Shown here piece after piece: positions 12,417 through 24,869 of a DNA stretch of 64,000 bases. The stretch's first letter is position 1. Each line of letters begins with the position of its first letter. The position numbers and the translations under genes were made by a program. The DNA comes from Verpa conica (lineage: Eukaryota; Ascomycota; Pezizomycetes; Pezizales; Morchellaceae), in NCBI GenBank assembly GCA_033030425.1, contig JAUFSD010000005.1, positions 1,663,001 to 1,727,000 on the forward strand. Direction: 5' to 3'. The notes under the pieces are model-generated. The model did no database searches and was not told the DNA's origin. It saw only the letters and a program-made list of their open reading frames with translations.

Positions 12417-13676
12417 GTTGAGGGTTATGATTTAATGGGTGGTGAGTGTGGCGAAACGATGAATGTGCTGTGCTAAATTTGCCTTGGGGGCCTTTTAATT
12501 GCTTGGAGTTGACGTTTTAAACGATATGGTTCCCGTACGGAATATTTCTGAGGTTTTCGCCTTTTTTTCCTTCTCTAAAATCTTTCTAGACATTCCTGTA
12601 TATATGTATAATCTATCAGCTATTCTCGATTACCCCGCAAAGACCGCCTGGAGGTAGTGTACGATTGTCTATAAACTTCCTCATCCTCCACCTTGAGATA
12701 AGATTATAGATGTTTTAGGAGTCAGAGGTTTAAGGCTATGGAGGTTAGCCCCCAAGGCCAGGCCATATAGGACCAACTCTTTGGGATTAGATAGAAGCTT
12801 ACTATATAGTAAGCAATTAATCAATTAACCAATTAATTATATAGTAAGCAAGTGTTTACTATACCAAGCAATTATAACCAAAAAAACAAAGGCAACCTAC
12901 CTTGGCTCTTGGCAAGCTCGAGTGATCTTACATGACTATCTATCCAAATTTCTTTGAATCGTGACCAAACTAGAGCGTATATTAGAGTTAGACTCCTAGC
13001 TATCAGAGGAGTTTCTATTAAGCATTGAAGCAATTATAATCATTTTCCCAGCTTTGTTTGCGGTCACTAATCTTGGCAGGGGTAGTCATTTCTTTAAAAG
13101 GGGAGCGACAAGGAAGGATCCCCTGGCAGCGGAAGGATAAGAAAGGAAGTTTCTAAGAAATGATAGCAGAAATCTCATACTACAGGATTATAATAGAACA
13201 TACTTATTCATGAATTATCACTCGTATTTATCAGCGTACTGTTCAAAATCAACAGTTAGTATCTAGCCTAGGAGAGAATTACTTCCTATATAGAGATTTT
13301 CTAAATGAACCTAATATACTAGATCTAGCGATGAGACTACAACCGTGTGCCTAAGTAACCCCCCCCCGTCTCATCAGTCTGATTAAGAATAATACTCCAC
13401 ATATATAACGACCTTAAAAAATGTTGTTATTCCATACATAAATCATTCAAATAATTATCATCCAAAAATTCCAGAGTCCCCCTATTGTAAAATTTCTAGA
13501 CATATGTATACTGGTATTATAACCCCCTGAAACCAAGAAAGTCCACAGATTATCCCGCTGCCACCTCACCCGACACAAAGTCCAAAAATAGGTATTAAAC
13601 AAAGAAAGAGAACATGTGTATTATACCATTGGTATATAGTAATGGAAAAGAGAGAACAGAAATGGAAACCTGGTGT
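12417..13676. other. AT-rich gene-free spacer
   Basis: No ORF of note. It holds the perfect palindrome at 12797-12814 and scattered AT-rich, stop-rich sequence. The last part (about 13400-13676) is the 3' flank of the minus-strand SMR gene. Confidence 0.5.
12797..12814. repeat. Perfect 18-bp palindrome with nearby half copy
   Basis: GCTTACTATATAGTAAGC is a perfect inverted repeat. About 23 bp downstream the half TATATAGTAAGCAA recurs (near 12837), with ATTAATCAATTAACC-type sequence between. It may be the end of a small decayed element. Confidence 0.6.
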
Positions 13677-14632
13677 CTACATAATGATACAACAACCCTG
13701 GAGTTTTTTGATAAACATAGGTGCTGCCTTCTTCGCTAGCTCCTCCAATTCGTTGGCAGGTTGCTGTTGCTGTTGCTGCTGGTTTTGTGGGTATTGCTGC
13801 TGTTGATGCTGCTGGTGTTGCTGATGCTGATGTTGCTGATGTTGTTGCTGCTGTTGCTGCTGCTGCTGATGTTTCTGGTACCTCCCGCCTTGTTGCTGCT
13901 GCCCATGTCCTCCACTGCTACTCGCACCTCCGGGATAAGCGTAGGAGTGGTTTCCTGGCCCAACTTCCCCAGCCCCACCCTCATAATCCCTCAACTTCAC
14001 AAAAATCCTTCCCTCATTCTGCTCCCCGCTGAATTGTAAATTGTGACTCCGACACAGCTTCTCAACTGCGGGCCTGATTTTTGTGACATGATTCACCGAG
14101 TGGTTCCCCTTTCCAACAATAACATGGATATGATCATCCCCCCTCTGCTTCGCGGCGACAATGCGCGCCTCAAGAATTTCTTCAGCCTCCTCTACGTAGA
14201 GCCCGTGAAGGTCAATTGTATCCTCGGGTTGATGTGCATTGTTGGCCCTGAAGATGAAGTCACGAGCTTGCGCGTTATAGGCGTCCATTTGCGCGCCATG
14301 ACGTTTCCCTTCTTCACTGAGTGTGTGTGCGGCTGCGCCATCACCAGCTTCGTAGGCTGCTCGGGAGCGCTCGAAACAACGGCCACGTTTCTGTGCTTCC
14401 TCGCGCGCGACTGTGGCAGATGTTTTTTAGTGTTTCGCAATTGATACAGGGGCTCGGGAGGGAGGAACGTACGCCCGCGAAGGCGGTCATACTCAGCTTC
14501 GTCGGCATCTGTGGCCCCGCCGTGGTGAGGGTTTACGGCTATGTGTGGGGCGGGGTTAGTATTGAGAGACTTGACCAGGGTGGTGAGATGCGAACCTTGT
14601 GGACTGAGTTGGTTCATGAGGAAGGAGGCCAT
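13677..14632 (-). CDS. DUF1771/SMR-domain protein with poly-Q/H tract and CaaX box (297 aa)
   Basis: Two exons on the minus strand, 14632-14473 and 14410-13677, joined by a GTACGT...CACAG intron that restores YDRLRGLAREEAQKRG. Residues 54-115 look like DUF1771 (AREEA...AAYEAGDGAAAHTLSEEGKRHG), followed by an SMR domain about 120-205 with the signature DLHGLYVEEA and the GKGNHS loop. SMR domains bind or nick nucleic acids, and eukaryotic ones often act in ribosome or RNA quality control. A Gly/Gln/His-rich segment follows (about 215-275; CAG/CAC-type triplets). The last residues are CCIIM, so CIIM is a good farnesylation CaaX box with a second Cys for palmitoylation; membrane attachment is inference. 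Domain identity is strong; cellular role is unknown. Confidence 0.88.
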
Positions 14633-17150
14633 TTTATTTTTTTTGTTTTCTTTCTATTCGGGGCAGGTAGGAGTAAGAATGTAAAGCTTAGAAGGTTCCT
14701 TCCTCGAGGGGGGGTTTGTTTTCATCCAGCGCCTACTAAGCTGGCGCAGCTGCTGGCGGTTATGGGACTAACGCAATTGGGAAGGTTTCTGGATTGAGTG
14801 CGAAATCTGGGGATCTTGAGTGGCGGGCTTTTGTGAGATGAGATCTCTTATTGGAAGGAGCATATGCGACGTGTCCATGATCATACCGATCTTAATCTTG
14901 CCGGAGTTCTTGTGCTTGTGCCTGTGCTTGTGCTTGCATCGTGATGGGAGTTATGATATAGCTCACGTGAGATCTCCAGTACATGTATGTACTCACTCTG
15001 CATAGAGTGCTTGGTACCGGTATCTTGCTGAGCCACATCGGTAAGTAAACTAATTCCATCTGGGAACACATTGTAGCTAATAACTCTGTACGGGAACTGA
15101 TGCCGCCACTGTCACTGTAGACGGACTTACACCGGTACTACACTCTACACGTACTGTATGAGCCCCCTAACCCTAGGTGTAGAAGCATCCTCAATCCCTT
15201 ATCTGGATTTAGTGGCTAGGATAGTCACACGTGTACTAGTACGCCTCCACCTTCCTGACCACATCCCATCAACTCTCCTCATTACATCAATCAGCCCAAA
15301 TAAAATAACTCCCCCAATCACACCAGTAGTTTTCAATGTTCGCAAGCTACACTCTAGACCTGACTACTCGGGGCAGACCATAAATGCCGGATAATGCAAG
15401 TCTTATTCACACCAACCAATATGTATACTTATTCGCTAAAAATGATTACCTCCAATAAAGAACACATACTCAAGAATTGCATTATCCGGTACTTATGGCC
15501 TGCCCCGAGTAGTAGCTTTCAAATAAAGAGGGTCGAAAACCAACCCTACCTAAAAATAGTAAAGATGCCAACACCTGTCAGTGGCCTTGGCTCAGTAGCT
15601 GCCAGCGCCTCGATAAATAACTGCCTAAAGTCGAACTTGCCATAAGTCTAAAATAGCACCTGAAGGGTCTGCCTTGACCATAAACCAATACACTACGCGA
15701 GTCCCAGCATAGTCTATGGTAGCACTTGGAGGTCACGTCTCGTCACAAGGGCGGCTTGTAGAGCGGTCTATTTATACCACCCAGAGACACAAACTAGTCC
15801 CACCTATTGGGGAGACTCTTGTCCTTAAAAGAGCAACTCCTAAGGGTCTTAGGGCTGTTAGATGTCGAGGACTTTAGAGACCAACATCCTAGTTGGCGCT
15901 ATCGCAGGCCCAGCATATCGAAGTAAAATTGTGACGGCGGTTTAGCAGTATTTAGAGGTGGCCTCAGCGATAACGAAGATTCCGAGCATTTGAACAACCA
16001 GGTGATAGACTCTATTTAATTCATACGAATTATCGTTGGAAACGACACATTCTTCGCTATGATTTCTACTGAAAATTATGCAAAGGAGATACAAGAGAAT
16101 GGTGGTATTAGGGTTTAGACTAAGAATATTGGTGCTTAGATTCTATTATCGGTCTGTAGCCTCGGTTTGTGATGCAAAGCTAGATGGGTGTGATGAGAGT
16201 CATTAAGTAGTAGAAAGTGACATTCGCGATCCCTTTTCTATTAAATGAGCCAAATCACTGACAGACTTTGAGAAATTAGGAGAGCTTATAGAGTAGTTCG
16301 TAGTCATATTCAAATTCTATTTCCTTGGGAATGGCATTAACTTGAAATCTGTTGTATGGTGTCGTTGTGTGACATTTTGGTCTAAGAATTGTATAGATCG
16401 TATATAGCGCAGTGCGGTAGAGAAGAATTATAAATATCAGCCGAAAATATAAGTATAAGTATAGGTACTAGAGATATATAGGCTCTAGCTATAAGCGGTT
16501 GGTGTAAATGACTACTTGTTGATGGGAATTGTTGCTTGTTGGTGTAGATGGCCGAAGTACATGTAATTGACTGTCTGAGAGCTAATAACTTATAGATACA
16601 TATAGTTGAACATAAAATATAAAGTAGAACTAGAAAAATTCACTATATATCTATAAACAGCCCCTTCATGTTAAAAATTGGTACCTTTCCTATCTACTTA
16701 TATATTAATGTACATCCTAATTTTGTGGTGAGATGGGTGCTAGGAGTATCATCCTGTGCATGTGCCAATGATAGATTTACTACTAAGAGAAGTACTCCCT
16801 CTAGAAACTCACTATTAGGATACATGTTCCATTGGTGGTGAAAGCAAGTACCTCTGTTACTGTCATTAGATAATGAGTAATCAAGATTATAGTCCTCAAC
16901 CCTTAATACCTTTTAGAGGTATTCGGGTACCCATGATTTAGTTGTCTTAGAGTGATAGTCAATGCTCCCAGACCTAACCTTTAAATCTAGAAATTGAGGA
17001 TTTATCGGTGCTGAAGTCTGCGCTGAATCTTGGTACCGATAGCTCCAACTTCGCTAGTTCGAGAACGGATGGATTCCTTTCAGCCTCAATTCAAGTCTTA
17101 TATCCTTATCAGCCACCCACGCTGCTATCCAACAAACCCAAACAATTCAC
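14633..17150. other. Gene-free spacer with MITE-like repeat
   Basis: 14633-15100 is probably the promoter side of the SMR gene. From 15100 to 17100 the sequence is AT-rich with only short ORFs and no recognisable protein. It holds the inverted-repeat element at 15364-15512. Confidence 0.45.
15364..15512. mobile_element. MITE-like inverted-repeat element (about 149 bp)
   Basis: The left arm 15364-15399 and right arm 15477-15512 are 36-nt inverted repeats beginning CTACTCGGGGCAG and matching at 33 of 36 positions. All three differences are C/T-type transitions. The 77-bp interior is AT-rich and non-coding. TA dinucleotides occur at both outer edges, compatible with a Tc1/mariner-type TA target, though they also fall inside the palindrome. 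Confidence 0.6.
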
Positions 17151-17408
17151 ATGTTTTACGCGGGCATGGGAACCATGAACCCAATTGAAGGTCTAGAAGG
17201 GCCCCCACCTGCTCAGAATGGCCGGATAAAGCCACCTTCCACTCCCGACTCAGGGGCCCCTAACGGCTCGCTTATAGGGACTTTAAATCCCGATATCCGG
17301 AGAGTTCTCGACCGATACCTTCGTCTGACTACCTTAACTCCGGACGGACTTAGTGATCCCGAAAGACTCACCCGTATTCATCGTATCTGGGCTGTGTCTA
17401 GCAAATGA
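17151..17408 (+). CDS. Small hypothetical ORF (85 aa)
   Basis: An ATG in fair context (ATTCACATG) opens an 85-codon frame: a Gly/Pro-rich first half and a more structured second half (PDIRRVLDRYLRLTTLTPDGLSDPERLTRIHRIW). No signal peptide, membrane span or known motif is visible. It stands alone between an AT-rich spacer and the NAPE-PLD gene. The balanced composition is better than that of neighbouring chance ORFs, but it may be a relic exon. Function unknown. Confidence 0.3.
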   Translation: MFYAGMGTMNPIEGLEGPPPAQNGRIKPPSTPDSGAPNGSLIGTLNPDIRRVLDRYLRLTTLTPDGLSDPERLTRIHRIWAVSSK

Positions 17409-17944
17409 ATAGGTATCGGGGGTACTCATTGATCCGATTGCTATGATGAGCCCGATTACTAGTGAATAGAGTACGTGTATCTACTCTGTATATCCACGAG
17501 GGGCCAATCAGAAACGGATACTCCAAGCGCAAGAACGTTTCTGCACACCCTCGACAGCCTCAACGGACACGCACTATACCCCACCACAACACGTGATGGA
17601 GCAAGGACGTCTCCGCTCGTCACTCGAACGGGACCTTTCACAGCTTTGATGCACGGCCACGCAGTCATTGTCAACTCTCACATTCTACTTTGTATTTATG
17701 TATGTCTCGCCTTTCAATCCCCCCGGCCCCTCTATTATATTCACAAAGATTACTGCTATTCCGTTCGACGTGTTCTTATATGCGCCTCCCTCCTTCCCAT
17801 ACTCTCCTAAGACTCTCTCAAGGAAAATTCCCACAGACGAGTAGCACGAATCCCTGCCAGTCACTCCTGTTGAGATCTATTACCGACGTCATCCCAAGTT
17901 ATCACAAAAGTTTCTCTTGCAGCAGTACCACCTCATCTCACAAG

Positions 17945-20634
17945 ATGTCGAGTAGTGAAGGTATTCTTGCGAGTCTTTACAGTGCATCTGTAAACACTCC
18001 AAAAAATCTTTCGGGATCACCTGAGGATGTCGCCAACAAAAGCCACCACCGCAAATGTGGTTTCGCTAACCCGTGGCCCAGGTAATATATATTTCTCTGC
18101 TCAGTTATCACATGTATTTTTTTGACCCTCACCCCCCCCCCCCACGTTCTTAATTGAAGTGTATCTTTGTTCTTTTTTCTATTTCTTTTTCTTTGGGGAA
18201 TTGGAGGAGTTTGAAATCCGGCCGTTCTGACCTCACACAATTTGTTTCCTGCAGTTGGAAAGATATACAACCCGTCGAAGGCATCAAGTATTTTGCCAGG
18301 TATGCCCGCCCAGTCCCAAACAATGCCAATGAGGGGCGCTTACTGACAGTTTCGAACAGTACTCGCCTCGGAGGGGGTTATAGCGGGGGCTATCACGGCA
18401 AAGCAATTGAGGATACTGTACCACCTGTCGTAACCCCTCAATTCCCAAAAGTCCGTTCCACCGAATCCAATGAATTTAGGGCGACCTGGCTCGGACACGC
18501 TTGCTTTTACGTCGAGTTCCCAGGAGGCTTCCGGGCGCTGTTTGATCCGGTGTTCTCCCAAAGATGTAGCCCAGTCCAATTCATGGGACCGAAAAGAGTT
18601 ACCAAAATGCCTTGCCAAATTAAAGATATCCCCGTCATAGATATTGTGGTTATAAGTCATAACCATTACGATCATATGGATTACAACACCATAATGGAGT
18701 TGAAGAAATGCCACCCGAACGTGTGGTTCTTTGTACCACTAGGAAACAAAGCATGGTATGCTGATCTTCCGCCTCAATTGACCACGACATAAGCATATGC
18801 CGGGTGTGAGAATCTGAATATCTGCTGACAGGGGGATCTGTGTGGCGTATGTAGGTTCACATCTTCAGGGATCCCAAATTGTACAGAAATGGATTGGTGG
18901 GAAGAGAAGGATCTGGTTCTTGCTCCAGTTGGTTCTGAATCTGCAGGAAAATCTTCGGGCCCCTCTAGTCCTAGGGGGGATAGTCCACCGTTGAAGATGA
19001 CGACGGAACCCGCAGAAGAAGGAAAGAAAGCTAGCGAGATCACCGCAAGGATTGGATGTTTACCATGTCAGCACACTAGCAACCGAGGCCTGCATGACCG
19101 AAGCTCCACGCTGTGGTCAAGCTGGAGTGTCGAAAGTGGTGGGAAGAAATTATATTTTGCAGGGTAAGTAAAATTGGACTTTTCCTATTTGTCTTCTCGG
19201 GTTTCTTTTATTTGGCGGTGAGGGCGTTGTGAGAGGGTACCGCTGCCGGCTTGGCTATAAATTGCGGAGCCCACCAACCGGAGCGTTCCGGCGGAGTTTG
19301 GCTGTCTCAGCCTCCGGGACTGGTCGCGGTTTCCCGACAATCCCGTACTGCGCAACACCACTCCTCATAGCTAGGATATGGCCCGAAACCAAAAACCCAA
19401 ATGGTTGTTGGTAGACAGGGTACAGTTTGATGCCTAGGATATGGGGTAGTTATCCGCTGCAAATCTCTCTAGCGCTTCCTTTGCTATCTCAAGCGTATTT
19501 GGTCCCGTTACTCGACGCCGGGGATCTGTCAATCTAGAAAACTCTTATTAGTTTCACTATTAGTGTTTTCAAACATTTGCCTTACTTTTACTTTTTTGCC
19601 CTATAATTGTTATTTCCTGATCCCTGGCATTGTCCTTTGAGCAATTTGCTGACCTTGTTTGAATTACGACAATCAGTGATACCGGATACCGCGCCGTTCC
19701 AAAACTCCCAGACGGCGAAGACGATTACGGCGAAAAATACAAAGACCTACCTGTTTGCCCGGCGTTCAAACAGGTCGGAGAGTTGAGGGGTAGTTTTGAC
19801 CTCGGGCTGATTCCAATAGGTGCCTACTGGCCAAGATGGTACGTTTACCCCCCACATCGATATCGTATCAATCATGTTTTTCCGCAAAGCCCATCCCCTT
19901 TTTTTGTGCTCCAGCTTTTCTAGAGTGCAAGGAGTATCCCAGACACTATGCATTTATGCATTGAATTTGTCATCTATGAATTATCTATGTACTCAGAGGC
20001 AGAAGCGCTCCATTGTTGCCTGATGATTACCCAGAGTCATGGCTGTGTCTGGGCCCTTCCGCCATTGCAAGAAATCGCTCGTGTGGCGAGCAGTTTGCTT
20101 CGGAAAAACCATAGCACCTGTCCCTGTTTTTTTTTACTTCTTTTCACAATATCTAACTTGGGCACGGACGCTTTGATGAAGAAGATATTTCAATTTAGCT
20201 AACACTATTGGAAATGCCCTAGGTTTATGAGTCCGATGCACGCAAGTCCCTATGATTCTGTTCGTATTTTCGTTGAAACAAAGTGCAAAAAAGCTATTGG
20301 TATGCACTGGGGTGAGTCACCTGGCCCTCCGTTTTTTGTCTATTTATTTCCTCTTTCATATAAAGGCGATTGTCGCTGCTGCCTGATTGGGGCGCTGCTC
20401 GAGCGCTCATGTATACTTCTACCCCGCATTTTACTTGTGATTCCCGGGCGCGCGCGTCATCGGGTGGACCGTGTGGTTCTTAGGGTTAACCATCTTGTGA
20501 TAGGAACGTGGGTTTTGACCGATGAGCCAGTAATGGAACCACCAGTGGTACTGAAAGAGGCGTTGAAGAAGGATGGAATCGCAGAAGAAGGTGTCTTCGA
20601 TGTGCTCGATATCGGGGAGAGTAGGGAATATTGA
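17945..20634 (+). CDS. NAPE-hydrolysing phospholipase D-like metallo-beta-lactamase-fold protein (6 exons, 442 aa)
   Basis: Predicted to hydrolyse N-acyl-phosphatidylethanolamine to N-acylethanolamine and phosphatidic acid; the yeast counterpart is mitochondrial Fmp30. Exons: 17945-18081, 18255-18755, 18855-19163, 19677-19838, 20223-20311, 20504-20634. Every junction restores a family motif: [42 protein letters not shown] and [12 protein letters not shown]. The zinc-binding HxHxDH is HNHYDH at residues 181-186, preceded by WLGHACF and FDPVFS; GDTGY and MHWGT supply further metal ligands. The catalytic set appears complete. Introns 3 and 4 are long for this window (513 and 384 nt), yet the family alignment runs straight across them. 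There is no obvious N-terminal signal; localisation is not resolved. Confidence 0.93.
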
Positions 20635-23600
20635 TAATAGGACTATCATCGCTGAATTTCGGGGATGGGGATGAGATGAGGAAATTTAGGGTCTCGCGAT
20701 AAGAGGGGCTATCCTAGCCGCGGTTACACTCTTTTATTAATTTGCCTGGATGAGGGAATCACGATTAGAATCGAGGAATGGTCGTGTGCTCGGGAGTTTC
20801 TTGTGGAATCGAGAGAGGGGGGGGGGTAAAACGCAGTCTGGGACGCTCCGGCTGTTAAAGATTTGTGTAATTTATGGAGATTTAGGGGGGGGGGGCAAAT
20901 TCCCGGAGGATATCATTCTTCCTTTCCCTTCGGAATCTATCGATGAGGGTGTTATTTCCGTATGCTCATGAATAATGACAAAATGACACTTTACGCGCGC
21001 ACGCGAGTCCATTACCTGGCTGAAGAGGGGAGTGATCTACCTCGGTTGAAGTCGACAGAAAGTCGGGGAAAATAGAGATGAGGTTCGGTTCACTCATCAA
21101 TGGTTCCGGGGCCATCTCAGGATGCCTTAAAAGGTGTGGGAAATCGAAGCATCTATTTCATGGGTCATTTTACCTTACTCGCGATTCCCAAAAGAGAAAC
21201 ACTCAACATCATAAGACCCAGGATAAATGGGGGCCGTGGGTATATTCATGTCAGTCGGGGATAAGAGTAGAGGAACAAACTCTTCTCAGCTCTTGAAGGA
21301 TTTCTAGGTCTTTCTTGGATGATCGCCAGTCCGCCCGTCGCCGGGAATGTTACGCGTTATCATATTAGCTTACTCTATCGGCTTGGTATTGTAGCAAATA
21401 GAGATCAACTGTGGCTGGCTCTTTATTTTTTTTGGGCGGTGGTCCAGTAAACTGGTTCCTGTCCTTGTCTATTTTCTACTCAACCGATCTTCTTATTTTT
21501 GTTTTTTCTTATTTGTTTGGATGGTAGATATGAAGTTACGCCGCAGCTGCTTGCTTGTGAAAGGCCGCATGACCCTATCACGTTCGGACCGAGACGAGAG
21601 AAGACACAAATGGAAATGTGATTGAACAAGGTCAGCAGAGGCGGCGCCCGGCGCTTTGGAGGGGGGGGGGGTAAAGTCTTTTTGCGATTTATTCTAGTTT
21701 AGTTTAGAGTCGCAAATACTACGATTTCAGGATCGCTATCCGCCTACTCTTTTCTTTTTGTTCCGATCTTGCTTTTTTCTTGTTTGTATTTGCTTGCCTG
21801 CCTCTCGTGCAAGGGGACGGTATTTCGTTCGTCAGCTTGGTGGTGGGGGGAGTGAGGGAGGGGTGGGCGAGAAACAAAAGGTACGCATGCAGTGCAAGGT
21901 CAAGACGAGGATTAGTTGCAGCGGGGTAGACATCGCAGAATGTATGTAGCTTTTATATGAACTCTCTCGGAAACATCTAACTTCGAGGTTCTAGGTTTTC
22001 CGGTTGCCCGCCCGTAATTATTATTATTATCGTTCTCACACCTTCCACTCGATGCTCCCTGTCAATGTTCACCCACACCCCTTTTTCCCTTTTCCCCTTT
22101 CTTTTAATCCCTGCGATTCGAGGTCTTTCTTTGCCGGGAGTGAGGAGAGTTGAAGCCATACGATTCCACAAGATGTCTGGTTCAATTCGGTTACCGGTTG
22201 AGCGGTGCTTATTGGCCTTGCTTTCTCATCTGGGCCGGACTGGACTCTTGGGCCGCCGCCATGCAAGAAGGATCGCGATTCGACACTGAAGATCGGAGGT
22301 TTTGCAGGTAAAACCTGGATATATCTGCACAAAGTCAAGAGCACGGTTGCCTATTGAAGGCATGTAATGTAGATGTAGATTTGATGATTACCGTGAAGGG
22401 CTGGGAAAAAGGGCGCTTCTAGCTACATAGCGCATACATAGCTAGGGTAGGTCACGTAATATGGGGGGGGGGGGAATAGATGAATAGTGGGGTGGGGAGG
22501 ATTCTCCGGGGGAATACCGCAGGAACGCAGCGAAGGGCGGGCGTCCCGCGAGTGAGTTTCATACGGTAGAGTATATGTATGTTGTGCAGTCCTACCACCA
22601 CCACCATCACCATCACCACCACCACGCGGGCGTACATTTGGCATGGGAGAAAGGATGTCGGCCGGAACGAGTGAGGGCCATTATTTACGCGACCGGCTGG
22701 CCGACAGGACCGCGCGATGCGTCCAACCGTGCTTGTTTATGTTTACACCCTCTGTTTATTTGAGAGTTGCGCGCGCGCGTCCTCCCTTGCTTCGATTGAT
22801 TAGGATAATGACGACGATGATGATGCTATAATCCTTCCTTTTCTTTGACCCCCCTCCTTATCCATCCCCACCCCCCCATTGCCCCGCGAATGAGAGACGG
22901 GGATGATGATGTCGGCCATCGCTCAGTATATCGAACCTCCCCCTGTCTTGCGTCCTTCCTGGTCAACAACGGCCCACCAGAAAAACAATAGGGACTTGAA
23001 CGGGTTTTTGAGCACGGGTAGCACAAGAGTTTCATTTGTGATCTACACACATTGAGGTCTGGCCTGAAACGCAACCAAGTTTTAGGACTCGTGTGTCTCA
23101 GTGAGCGAAAAGGAGAATGGGCGGAGTTGGGTCAGGTCAGCTCCCTTTTGGGGGGGGGTGTTCCTTACTCTTGGTTGGTCTCTTTTGCTTCCAGGTCTCC
23201 TTCGGCAATTGTTCGACGGTCACTGGTCACGTAGTAATGTACGGGATAATAATACTTTTTTTCGCACCTTTAATTTTGTTACCACGGCCCTGGCCCTGTC
23301 TGCTTCTGATTTCGCCTTCTACGCTGGTTCTATCCTTTCTTTACCCTGATATCATACGGATCTTGCGTATCAGAGGCAAAAAGCAAGCATGATCATGTTT
23401 CGTAAGGACTGTCCTGGGCGGTCCGACTGACTGCGGCCGGTCTCAATACTCACCGGCTAATTGGTCGGCCGACCGTACGGGTGATAAGGAGGGATGGGGG
23501 GGGAGGGATGGCAAGATGGAGTGAATGAATTTATGAGATGATGGAAGGGGAGGGTGGGCTGGTAGGGCTCATTTTACCTGTGCATAGCATATGCCGCAAG

Positions 23601-24869
23601 CAAGCAAGAGAAATGTGCAGATAAAAAAAGGGAAATCCCCCCCACCTCGTTCCACCCCCCCCCCTTCGAGTGGTCCCCCCTTTCCCCGTACGTTCCCGCT
23701 TTGCCTCTTTGCAACTCTTTCTTACTCGACTGACCGAGTTCTTGCTTTCCCTTTTATCATTCTACGCCCCCCCCCTTCCCTTGTTTGTTTATAGGGGTGT
23801 TTATGCGTCGTAATATGTTAGCAGGACAACAAAACAAAACAACTATCTGCTGCTGCTCCTGCTGCTGCTCCTACTTATCTGCCTCTACTGTTGCGTCTGA
23901 CATACTGCTGCGCTTCTGATTGTTGTTGTTGCTTTCTGTACCTGACATAAGGATCCACATCTGAATTCTAGTGTGAGCGCTGGTGCCTGTCCTGCGGCCT
24001 AACCTATCGATACCCCCCGTCGCTTTTTTTTGGCCTCCCCCCTCCCCCTCCTGTCAGAGTTCAATCTGAGTCTTATTTTAAACCTGGGCTGTGAACACCC
24101 CGAATCCAGCTCATCGGAGAGACACAAGAACGAAAGAGGACTCATCGGTCGACTCATCATCCAGTAGATTTTTTCTTTAACCGCTTTGTTTATTTGAGGG
24201 AAGAGTTTGTCCCCCCTGTGGAAGCGGCGATAATAGGAACGAAAAGAGGAAAGAGAGGAAGAAGAAAGAAGGGGGAAGAAGAAAAAAAAAAAAAAGCATA
24301 CAAGGCATAAAACACAAAAGAAGCGAAAAAAAAAAGGTCGGGACTTTCAGGTATGTAGGCTTAAGGCCAAAGCACAAAGCCAGAAAAGACCCTGTTATTT
24401 TTTTGCCGCCTGCTGTAGGAGTGGGAGGTCGCAGGGCGCAGCCAACGACAGTCACGCTAACGAGGTCATAGATATAACAACGGCACCGCTGAACTAGTAT
24501 TTTTCCCGCTCAGTGCATACATATACATACACACCCACATATTCTCCTTCCCACGCTCTGCTTCCTGCTTCCTGCTCCCTGGCGTTACGACATACATAAA
24601 ACATACATCTCTAGCTTTATTAATCGCGTAAGTTGCTTCGGCGCTGACTCGGTTCCTTTTTCGCGGGTTCGGGTTGATACTGATTCCATCTAGATATACT
24701 TATCAACAGCAGATCCCACTACTACTAATTGTTTCCTACTGCTTACTACTACTACTACTACTACTTTTACTACTATTACCACCACCACCAACATCTTAAA
24801 TACATTCCATCAACACAAAACAAATCAACACTATAAAACAACAGTCAGTGACCGAGTACTGAGGCCTAA
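20635..24869. other. 4.2-kb intergenic region rich in homopolymer G/C runs
   Basis: No convincing gene. There are unusually many long G runs on the plus strand (20817-20826, 20885-20895, 21661-21671, 22463-22474, 23150-23158) and C runs (around 23657 and 23767), plus C/T-rich stretches. The last 300 bases are pyrimidine-rich with (ACT)n and end at the DUF4238 start codon, so at least this part is promoter and leader. Short ORFs near 22065-22289 and 23052-23392 lack recognisable features. Confidence 0.5.
22594..22625 (+). repeat. (CAC/CAT)n microsatellite
   Basis: An interrupted CAC/CAT triplet array lies in non-coding sequence. Translated it yields only poly-His or poly-Thr/Met in non-genic frames. 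Confidence 0.8.

Noticed and set aside
13721..14039. Leu-rich and Ala/Val-rich plus-strand ORFs
   Set aside because: They are antisense readings of the CAG/CAA/CAC tract of the SMR gene.
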